From: Desulfobacterium sp.
GTDB lineage: Bacteria; Desulfobacterota; Desulfobacteria; Desulfobacterales; SURF-7
DNA: 36,759 nt
Assembly: GCA_013824585.1 (NCBI GenBank)
Contig: PNOB01000003.1
Coordinates: 1-36,759 of the forward strand
Direction: 5' to 3'
This document shows, in pieces, positions 7,509 through 15,328 of the stretch (positions are counted from its first letter, which is position 1; each line of letters starts with the position of its first letter). Position numbers and translations under genes: made by a program. The notes beneath the pieces are model-generated. The model was not told where the DNA came from and searched no databases. It saw only the letters and a list, made by a program, of their open reading frames with translations.

Positions 7509-9323
7509 TCAGTTTCCCGGTGTATATTGGGTAATCACACCATCAAAGGTGCCTGTAATCGTTCCTGTGATTGAGGTTTCATCTTGGCATGCAGCGTCCT
7601 GACACTGATACCCCCCCAATACATCTACATCAAAACTGCCTGTCAAACGCTCTCCATACTGGGTGCCATAAGTTTGTATGGTAACGCTTCCGGAAGTTCC
7701 GGCCATATCCGATCCGAAAGTAACTGGTTGTCCATTTGGTTTATCAATAATATCTTTACTGCTAAAGAGGACGATTGGCGTGTCGCATTGGCCGAAGCCC
7801 AGGTTCCAAGTACCTGTTCCCATGTAATTGTTCAGCACCACGGTTAAAATATCGCTGGTTGTAAAATTCATTACATTTCCGCCGGAACTGGCATAGATGG
7901 TTGGGACCATGTATTTGTTGATGCTGTCATCACACTCTCCAAGCGCAATCACCTTGAAATTAGGAGAAAATTTACCATAACCGGGAATATTTACATTTGC
8001 ACTCAGGGTTATGCCGGCTGGGCTGTTGTCCTGACATGACGCATGCGTATCGCATTGACCGTCGTAACAATCGATGAGCATGTTACAATTGTTATCCATG
8101 CCGTCTGTGCAGATCTCTGGGGCATTGGGGTGAATGGCTGCATTTTGATCATTACAGTCGCCTTGGACTTCCGAAAACCCATCCTTATCATCGTCCGTCA
8201 GTGCCCGAACAGGAACAAGCTTTACAAGGGACTGAATCGGACTATTTCCGTTGGCATCCACACAAATCGAGGTCTTCCGCAGATGGCCGTCTTCCATCAG
8301 CAGGAAGGTCCAGTCTCCTTTCGGGACATTGTAAAATGAACCGTTCTGACTCGTACCGATATAGATATCATCCGGAGTCAGATCATTTGGATTGATGGCC
8401 TGGATCTGCCGAAAATCCGGATTATCCAGTTTCAGGGAACCATCCGTATCATCGCAGCGCCTGATACCGAAAGCTTTTTTGATGGAATCGACATCGTCAT
8501 AAGTGTCATATGCCTCAATCAGAAATTTTATGGTTTTCCATTCCTGGACACCGGCGGCCCAACTGGATATGTCGGTAACACCATTGGAAATCGTTGCCTT
8601 GATTGCCTCCCCGGCAGCTTTGGGCCACTTTTGGATAATACAGGCAAGCTTTTCCGCTCTCCATTTCATGCATTCGGAAAATCTCGCATCTGTTGCAGCC
8701 GGCATTGGATTGCATTCCGGCAAACCATCACATTCATGAATAGCATCGGCAGCTCCTTTTCCTGCGGCAGCGACTGCTCCGAAAACGGACAGCAGAACAA
8801 GGGCGCCCCCTATCAGGCCGATGGACTGGGAATCCCGGATGACGACCGATGTTTCATCATTTCCGGATTCCAGTGAATCTGCGATGATTTTTTCCTGATC
8901 TTTCAATGCTTCCACGGAAAGGCTGAATGTGTCGGCCGCCGATTGAACATCATTGGCAAGCTCTGTGAGTTGAGCAATGAGATTGGCAGCCTCCTCAGGG
9001 TGTTCGTCAATATAGTCCTCGATCGCTTTCTGATTCGGGGACACTGTTCCAAATGCATCTTCAATCAGCTCCCTGCCGGACTTGAGGTCATTTTCCATTT
9101 CCACTGCACCGGATATCGCAGATTCGGCCGATCTGTTCTGACTGTCCACGGCATTTGCTACTGTCGTATTCGTGCTGGATGGAGTATTGGTGTTGTCCGT
9201 GCTATTGTCTGAACTGCTGCAACTTGATAAAAAAGGAGTGATAATAAAAAAGAAGATTATATGATAAATGAATAATTCCCGGATGACTGCATTGTTCCAA
9301 AAACGTTTGACATTTTTGTGCAT
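7509..9323 (-). CDS. Putative lipoprotein with MopE-type metal-binding motif
   Basis: 604 aa; N-terminal hydrophobic segment with lipobox-like FLSSC; DDDKDGFSEVQGDCNDQNAAIHPNAPEICTDGMDNNCNMLIDCYDGQC matches the MopE-type putative metal-binding motif. Confidence 0.7.
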   Translation of the reverse strand: MHKNVKRFWNNAVIRELFIYHIIFFFIITPFLSSCSSSDNSTDNTNTPSSTNTTVANAVDSQNRSAESAISGAVEMENDLKSGRELIEDAFGTVSPNQKAIEDYIDEHPEEAANLIAQLTELANDVQSAADTFSLSVEALKDQEKIIADSLESGNDETSVVIRDSQSIGLIGGALVLLSVFGAVAAAGKGAADAIHECDGLPECNPMPAATDARFSECMKWRAEKLACIIQKWPKAAGEAIKATISNGVTDISSWAAGVQEWKTIKFLIEAYDTYDDVDSIKKAFGIRRCDDTDGSLKLDNPDFRQIQAINPNDLTPDDIYIGTSQNGSFYNVPKGDWTFLLMEDGHLRKTSICVDANGNSPIQSLVKLVPVRALTDDDKDGFSEVQGDCNDQNAAIHPNAPEICTDGMDNNCNMLIDCYDGQCDTHASCQDNSPAGITLSANVNIPGYGKFSPNFKVIALGECDDSINKYMVPTIYASSGGNVMNFTTSDILTVVLNNYMGTGTWNLGFGQCDTPIVLFSSKDIIDKPNGQPVTFGSDMAGTSGSVTIQTYGTQYGERLTGSFDVDVLGGYQCQDAACQDETSITGTITGTFDGVITQYTPGN

Positions 9324-9466
9324 ATTGCACCTCCTTTTGAGAAGAACTCGGTTTTCATGTGTATTTTATATTTGAGATTCAATTGTGTGTCAAGAAATTG
9401 AAATTCATCTTATTGGGTCAGGTCAAAAATCGAAATATGATCATGTTTTTTTAAAAAATGCTTGAT

Positions 9467-9489
9467 TTTTAATGATACTATCATTAAAA
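9467..9489. promoter_or_regulatory. 23-nt palindrome at the ATPase start (possible operator)
   Basis: TTTTAATGATA C TATCATTAAAA; 11-bp perfect arms, just upstream of ATG 9499 and covering the alternative ATG 9472. Confidence 0.5.
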
Positions 9490-9498
9490 TTCGATATT

Positions 9499-10752
9499 AT
9501 GTATCATCAAAGAATCCTCACCAACAGACTCGAAAGGCTTTTTTCGGTTTTTCCCCTGGTTGTCGTCAGCGGTGCCCGGCAGGTTGGCAAGAGCACACTG
9601 CTGGCCAATACTCTTGGCAGGGAAATGGACATGGTTGTCTTTGATCCGGTTATCGATATCGAAAATGCCCGACAGGATCCCGAGCTTTTTCTGAACAATC
9701 GTCCTCCTCCAGTCATTCTCGATGAAATCCAGTATTCTCCGGAGCTGGTGGCTGCCATAAAACGGAGGGTTGACCGGGAGTGCAAGCCTGGGCAATATGT
9801 CCTCACCGGATCTCAACAGTGGGGGGTGTTGCGGTCCATCTCGGAAAGTCTTGCGGGCAGGGCCGTTTTTCTTGATCTTGATGGTTTTACACTTTCGGAA
9901 ACAGTGAATCAGAGTGGTCACGAACCATGGCTTGAACAGTGGCTGACTGATCCCCTTGCCCTGGTCAAATCAAAATCAGGCCGCCTGCCGATAAAAAGAA
10001 CCCTTTATGAACAGCTTTGGCGAGGCTTCCTTCCGGATGCACAATTTATCCCCCTGGACACGATCCCTGCTTTTTATCAGGCTTATCAACGGACGTATAT
10101 TGAACGGGATGTTCGTCTGCTGGCAGATGTATCAGACTGGCAGTTGTTTGGCCGTTTTTTGCGATTAACAGCAGCCCTCACAGCTCAGGAGATCAATCAC
10201 AGCGAGATAGGCAGGGAGCTGGGAATTACCCCGCAAACAGCAGGACGCTGGCTTGATATTTTAAAAGCAACATTTCAGTGGTTTGAACTTCCGGCTTTTT
10301 CCGGAAATGCGGTAAAAAAAGTCAGCGGCAAACCCAAAGGATATATTTCCGATACTGGCCTTGCCTGCGCTGCACAGGCAATTTCATCGCCTACTGCTAT
10401 CGGCGGACACCCATTATGGGGCGCATTATTCGAGACCGCTTCCGTAGCGGAAATTAAAAAACAGTGCTCTTTTTTGTCGCCGTCCCCCAGGATGTATCAC
10501 TGGCGAGCCTATGGCGGTGCTGAAGTGGATATTTTACTGGAATATAACGGCAAATTCTACCCAATCGAAATCAAGGCCAAGACCAATCCAAGCCGCCGGG
10601 ATACCTCCGGGATTTCTGCTTTTCGGGCCGGATATCCAAATCTTTCCATTGAAAAAGGACTGATTCTGGCGCCGGTGGAAAGGGTATTGCAGATTTCAGA
10701 GAATGATTTTTCCTTACCATGGGATATCATGACGGAAACAGCAGAAGTTTGA
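9499..10752 (+). CDS. AAA+ ATPase with DUF4143 domain
   Basis: MYHQRILTNRLERLFSVFPLVVVSGARQVGKSTLLANTL (Walker A), VILDEIQYSPELVAAIKRRVD, LTGSQQWG; C-terminal DUF4143-like TYIERDVRLLADVSDWQLFGRFLRLTAALTAQEIN and EVDILLEYNGKFYPIEIKAKTNPSRRD. Start placed at 9499; track starts at 9472. Confidence 0.9.
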   Translation: MYHQRILTNRLERLFSVFPLVVVSGARQVGKSTLLANTLGREMDMVVFDPVIDIENARQDPELFLNNRPPPVILDEIQYSPELVAAIKRRVDRECKPGQYVLTGSQQWGVLRSISESLAGRAVFLDLDGFTLSETVNQSGHEPWLEQWLTDPLALVKSKSGRLPIKRTLYEQLWRGFLPDAQFIPLDTIPAFYQAYQRTYIERDVRLLADVSDWQLFGRFLRLTAALTAQEINHSEIGRELGITPQTAGRWLDILKATFQWFELPAFSGNAVKKVSGKPKGYISDTGLACAAQAISSPTAIGGHPLWGALFETASVAEIKKQCSFLSPSPRMYHWRAYGGAEVDILLEYNGKFYPIEIKAKTNPSRRDTSGISAFRAGYPNLSIEKGLILAPVERVLQISENDFSLPWDIMTETAEV

Positions 10753-10866
10753 CTAAGGTTCTGATTGACTCAATCTAGTTAAAGTCCGATTTAATATTTT
10801 TAAAGGATGCCATCAACGCATGGCTTGCAGTTTTTTTACAAGAGTATTGTTTGTACTTCCTTCAAG

Positions 10867-11883
10867 CTATTCAACCAATATCGGATTTTGAACCAGCCAT
10901 TCTTTCAGGCGTTTGAATCCTTCTTCGGTGGAAATTTGAGGTGAATATCCCAGATCTTTCTTGGCAGCGCTGATATCAAACCAGTGAGATGTTCCCAGTT
11001 CGTTTGCCACGAATCGGGTCATTTTCGGCTCTCCGGGAATCCGGAAAACAGTGTATACAAACTCAAGGATTGCTCCAATGGTCCAAACCACCTTGACCGG
11101 GAGGGTTTTGGTAATCGGTGGCAAATCGGCGGCATTCAGGATTCCATTGATCATGTCCCACATGGGGATTGGTTTGTCCTGACTGATAAAATAGACCTTC
11201 CCGGAAAGCGACGGGTTTTCTTCCAGCTTTTTTGCAGCCAGAATATGGGCATCAGCGGCATTGTCAATATAGATGGTGTCCACCAGGTTGTTCCGGTTTC
11301 CCACACGGACCAGTTTTCTGGAACGCTGAATGACCCGCGGGACAAGATGTGGATCACCTGGTCCCCATATCAGGTGGGGACGAAGGATGATTGTATTCAA
11401 TCCCTGTTTTGCAGCTTCACGAACCTCTTTTTCCGCAATGGTTTTGGTTCGGGTATAATGGGTATGGGATTCTTCCGGATAGGGGAGGGATTCATTTACT
11501 CCTTCCATATCTTCACCAGTGAAGATAACACTGGGTGAACTGGTATAGATCAAATTTTTGATATTATTCTTTTTACAGGCATGGATTACGTTTCGGGTAC
11601 CCAGAACATTGGGTTTGAAATATTCATCATAGGTTCCCCAAACCCCTGGTTTTGCGGCAACATGATAAACAATATCCATTCCGGATAATGCATTTTCAAC
11701 TGCGTTTTTGTCGGAAAGATCCCCCTGAATCTGCTGAACACCCAAGGCATCAAGATCAGGATAGGAATGGCGGGAAAAATTCCATACCTGTTGACCTTGT
11801 TCAACCAGTTTCCGGATAATGGCTTTGCCTAAAAAGCCGCCTCCGCCGGTTACCAGCACTTTTTTTGGATACATGCTGTCCAT
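10867..11883 (-). CDS. oleD: NAD(P)-dependent epimerase / 3beta-HSD family protein, OleD-like
   Basis: VLVTGGGGFLGKAIIRKLVEQGQQVWNFSRH, YHVAAKPGVWGTYDEYFKPNVLGTRNVIHACK, SSPSVIFTGEDMEGVNESLPYPEESHTHYTRTKTIAEKEV; neighbours OleC-like and OleB-like. SD AGGAG upstream of ATG. Confidence 0.75.
   Translation of the reverse strand: MDSMYPKKVLVTGGGGFLGKAIIRKLVEQGQQVWNFSRHSYPDLDALGVQQIQGDLSDKNAVENALSGMDIVYHVAAKPGVWGTYDEYFKPNVLGTRNVIHACKKNNIKNLIYTSSPSVIFTGEDMEGVNESLPYPEESHTHYTRTKTIAEKEVREAAKQGLNTIILRPHLIWGPGDPHLVPRVIQRSRKLVRVGNRNNLVDTIYIDNAADAHILAAKKLEENPSLSGKVYFISQDKPIPMWDMINGILNAADLPPITKTLPVKVVWTIGAILEFVYTVFRIPGEPKMTRFVANELGTSHWFDISAAKKDLGYSPQISTEEGFKRLKEWLVQNPILVE
10868..10892. repeat. 25-nt direct repeat, copy B
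   Basis: TATTCAACCaaTATCGGATTTTGAA; 23/25 identical to 6453-6477. Confidence 0.6.
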
Positions 11884-11915
11884 TTTATCTCCTAATGCTA
11901 AATTGATAATTAGTC

Positions 11916-11931
11916 ATTAACAATTGTTAAT
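11916..11931. repeat. 16-bp palindrome between oleC-like and oleD-like genes
   Basis: ATTAACAATTGTTAAT, with AATTGATAA direct repeats at 11901-11909 and 11929-11937. Confidence 0.45.
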
Positions 11932-12016
11932 TGATAAGTCAGCGTTTATGCCCCTTCAGCTAATGCCAAATGCCACCAAGGGGAATGAACAATGACCGGG
12001 AGTTTTTGTAAAACAA

Positions 12017-13675
12017 TTATTTCAATTGCTCTTCCGCCCAGATGGCCAGTTCTTCCCGGATAATTTTTGTATGATGCAGGTCATCCACTGGAAGTACATT
12101 GTGAAACAGGATTGTTTTAATGTTCTGAGTGATTACATTTTTTTCTGCCAAAGCCAGAAGCTCCATTTCAATACGGTTTTGTTCAAGATTGTGGCTCTCT
12201 TCCAGTTCGACGCAAATCACCGGTGTTTTGTTTTCCTCTGACCCGATACCGACAAGTGCGCTTCGATAAACATCCGGGTGGGTATTGAAGATCGCTTCAC
12301 AGGGAATCGAATAAAATGTTCCCTGTTCTGTAATGACTCGATGGCTCTTCCTGCCGCAGAACCAGTAACGATTGTTCTTGTCCATCCATCCAAGGTCACC
12401 CATCCGGTGCCATGTTTCACTGTTTTCCTTTATTTTTTGCAGGGTGTCATGTTCACTGTTTTCCAGATAATTTCTGGATACAAGATCGCCCTTGACAATA
12501 AATTCACCAATCTCGCCATGTGGAAGCAGCAGATCATCGGAGAAAATGGATACAGGGGAATCTGTGATCTGAATCAGACGGACGTCAATCTCTTTGATCG
12601 GACGGCCAATACAGTTTCCATATCCTTTTTCACTCAAGCCTTTTGTCTCGGAAAGGATTTCGTTGCTGCCAATGGACAGGATCGGCATGGCTTCTGTCGA
12701 ACCATAGGAAGTATGAACTTCAGCGGTTCCGGATAACATTTTAGCAAATCGCTCAACGCGTGAAGGCTGAAACGGCGCACCAACGGAAATAACTCTTTTC
12801 AGGGAAGAAAGCATAATCCTGTTATTTTGCCCATATCGCCCCACCAGGTCTAACAGGGCAGGGGAGGTGATCATGTTGGTAACACCCTGGTCAAAGATCG
12901 TCTCAATGATGTTCTGCGGGTTCACAAGGGCCAGGTGTGCAGGATCCATATCCGGAATAACCGAAGTCATGCCAAGAGCCGGGCCAAAAAGAGCAAATGA
13001 AGAAAGTGTCGCGAGATCGATTTCATCGGATGAAATATCAAACTGGTCTTTGATTTGCCGGAATTGGGCAGTCAGATTGCCATGGGTATATACCACCGCC
13101 TTGGCTGGTCCGGTGTTCCCGGGGGTGAACAGAATTGCGGCAGTATCATCTGCCTGTGTATCGGCAATAGCAGGTGTGATCCACGGAACTTTTCGAATGT
13201 CTTCCATAGTCATCCCGCCCCAGAACAGACGCTGGCCAGTCGTGATAAAGGTTTTCACACTTTTAAAAAGATCCGGGCGTAATATTTTGAGGATCCGGGT
13301 CCAGGGAACTCCGATAAAGGCTTCGGGCCTTGTTTCCTTCACGCAGCGAAGCAGAGGGGTGATTCCCATGCCAGGATCAACCAGAACCGGAATCGCACCG
13401 ATCTTCAAGAGGGCAAAGGCAAGTGAGAAAAAATCAAGGCATGGCTTTATCATGAGAATGGTTTTTGTATTGCGAACAACACCTGCTTTTTCAAGGCCGG
13501 CAGCCATACAGTCCGATTCCTGTTCCAGTTGACGAAAAGTGAAATGGGAATAAGTCAGACGACCATTTTGATTCCTGGATTCAGGATATACAACAGCTCG
13601 TTTATACGGGTCTTTTTTTGCCGTCTCCGTCACACCGGAGGAGACATTGACAATTGTTTCGTTTGATAGGGTCAC
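12017..13675 (-). CDS. oleC: AMP-dependent synthetase/ligase, OleC-like (beta-lactone synthetase family)
   Basis: ANL motifs AAILFTPGNTGPAKAVVYTHGNLTAQF, VHTSYGSTEAMPI, WHRMGDLGWMDKNNRYWFCGRKSHRV; GTG start at 13675; adjacent to OleD-like and OleB-like genes. Confidence 0.78.
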   Translation of the reverse strand: MTLSNETIVNVSSGVTETAKKDPYKRAVVYPESRNQNGRLTYSHFTFRQLEQESDCMAAGLEKAGVVRNTKTILMIKPCLDFFSLAFALLKIGAIPVLVDPGMGITPLLRCVKETRPEAFIGVPWTRILKILRPDLFKSVKTFITTGQRLFWGGMTMEDIRKVPWITPAIADTQADDTAAILFTPGNTGPAKAVVYTHGNLTAQFRQIKDQFDISSDEIDLATLSSFALFGPALGMTSVIPDMDPAHLALVNPQNIIETIFDQGVTNMITSPALLDLVGRYGQNNRIMLSSLKRVISVGAPFQPSRVERFAKMLSGTAEVHTSYGSTEAMPILSIGSNEILSETKGLSEKGYGNCIGRPIKEIDVRLIQITDSPVSIFSDDLLLPHGEIGEFIVKGDLVSRNYLENSEHDTLQKIKENSETWHRMGDLGWMDKNNRYWFCGRKSHRVITEQGTFYSIPCEAIFNTHPDVYRSALVGIGSEENKTPVICVELEESHNLEQNRIEMELLALAEKNVITQNIKTILFHNVLPVDDLHHTKIIREELAIWAEEQLK

Positions 13676-14232
13676 TTTGAAATTTTTTCTTTTATTTTTT
13701 GGATAAAACTTTTTTCTTCGGTATTTTTCAGTCGAACAGTCTGTTTTTTTGATGTTTCAAGGGCTTCGGTTGCTGAAGCCAGCAACTCTTCCTTTTTGGA
13801 TGCCAGAAGTTCCGTTCCTTTTTCCGTGTTAACCGTGTACGCGACAAACAGGGGTTCGATGTTTTTTTCCAGATTTTCAATTAGTGTCTGAAGATCTTTT
13901 TGGGTTTTACTCCACATTTTTTTTTCATCCTGAACAATTTTTTTCTGTTTCGGATACTCATTTTCTATTATTTCAAGACGCTTCAATTCCTTTTCAATCA
14001 TAACAATTTCGTGGTTGAGTTCGAAAAGAGAGTTATAAACATCGGGCATGGATTGATGGACAAAGGCGATGGTTTCCTCCTGGAGATGGATATTTGCCAT
14101 TTCATTGTCAGAAGTCTTTTCTGCATTCAAAAATTTATAGGCAAAAAATCCTCCTGCTGCAACAGCTATTGTAATCATCAACAGCAGAATGAAAAGCAGT
14201 TTTCCTGAGTTATTGTATTTATTTTTCATCAT
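13672..14232 (-). CDS. Uncharacterised N-terminally membrane-anchored coiled-coil protein
   Basis: 186 aa; TM segment KLLFILLLMITIAVAAGGFFAYKFL then a Glu/Lys-rich helical stretch; TGA stop overlaps the oleC-like GTG start (GTGA, 4 nt). Confidence 0.65.
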   Translation of the reverse strand: MMKNKYNNSGKLLFILLLMITIAVAAGGFFAYKFLNAEKTSDNEMANIHLQEETIAFVHQSMPDVYNSLFELNHEIVMIEKELKRLEIIENEYPKQKKIVQDEKKMWSKTQKDLQTLIENLEKNIEPLFVAYTVNTEKGTELLASKKEELLASATEALETSKKQTVRLKNTEEKSFIQKIKEKISK

Positions 14233-14281
14233 CGATACATTGCAATCGTTTTATGTGCCTAAAAAGACAGACCAACCTATT

Positions 14282-15193
14282 TTATATTGGATGAGATTTT
14301 AAGAAATTTTGAACAATCGGCAGAATTTTATCCGGTACATCCTCCAGCAGATAGTGTCCGGCATCTGAAAAAAGATGGTATTCTGCATCTGGAAATCTTC
14401 GCCTCCATTCTTCAAAAAATGCGATTGTAAAAACAAAATCGTGTTTCCCCCAGCAGATCAGCTTGGGGATGTCCGAAAGCCTGTGAAGATTCTGATCCAC
14501 ATATTGCCCTAAATTATAACTGGGATCGCCTGGCTTTACAGGAATATCCTGAACAAACTTCAATGTTGCGATCCGGTTTTCCCATGAGTTGTAAGGGGCA
14601 ATCAGACCAGCTTTGACATCTTTTGTCAGACGTTTGTATGGAGCCATATACAGGGCAGCCCTTGAGAACAGATTAAACCCCTTTACCCCGATCGTGGCAA
14701 ACGGGGCGATATGGCGTATCAACCAGAGACGCAGCGGAAGCCCTTTTCCGCCAGGGGTAAAAAAACCGGCAGTGTTGGTAATCACGATTCGTTTAACTTT
14801 TGTAAGATTCCTCAATGCAAAGGCAAGGCCGATCATCCCGCCCCAGTCGTGAAGAACCAGTGTGATGCGGCTTTTTATATCAACATGATCCAGCAATGCC
14901 TCCAGATCCTCGACCCGGCTTTGGTATCGGTAATCATACTGGTTCTCAGATGGCTTGTCCGAAAGACCGCAACCAATGTGATCCGGCACAATGGTTCGAT
15001 AGCCGGAAGACAATCCTTTCACAAGGCTTCGATAATAAAATGACCAGGTAGGGTTTCCATGCAGCATGACCACAGGATCACCGGAACCTTCATCAAGGTA
15101 ATGCATCTGCATACCGTTTCTGTTCATAAAATGGGATTGAAACGGGTAGAGGTGCTGAAAAGGCGTAATATCAATTGGTTTACTGTTTTTCAT
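14282..15193 (-). CDS. oleB: Alpha/beta hydrolase, OleB-like (haloalkane dehalogenase-type fold)
   Basis: MQMHYLDEGSGDPVVMLHGNPTWSFYYRSLVKGLSSGYRTIVPDHIGCGLSDKP, LVLHDWGGMIGLAFALRN, LICWGKHDFVFTIAFFEEW, DAGHYLLED. Confidence 0.78.
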   Translation of the reverse strand: MKNSKPIDITPFQHLYPFQSHFMNRNGMQMHYLDEGSGDPVVMLHGNPTWSFYYRSLVKGLSSGYRTIVPDHIGCGLSDKPSENQYDYRYQSRVEDLEALLDHVDIKSRITLVLHDWGGMIGLAFALRNLTKVKRIVITNTAGFFTPGGKGLPLRLWLIRHIAPFATIGVKGFNLFSRAALYMAPYKRLTKDVKAGLIAPYNSWENRIATLKFVQDIPVKPGDPSYNLGQYVDQNLHRLSDIPKLICWGKHDFVFTIAFFEEWRRRFPDAEYHLFSDAGHYLLEDVPDKILPIVQNFLKSHPI

Positions 15194-15328
15194 TCTTGTC
15201 TGATACCTGAGTAGAGGGTTTTTTCAAAGCGATTTCCGGATGAATTGGCCGTCTTTGATTCAATTACGATAAAGATAAGGACTTCTATAGCTTACAAGCC
15301 TCTATAAAGCAAGGGAATGTATTTTTCA

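Noticed and set aside
10763-10775. GATTGA-C-TCAATC palindrome after the ATPase gene
   Set aside because: Too short and without a T-tract; weak evidence for a terminator.
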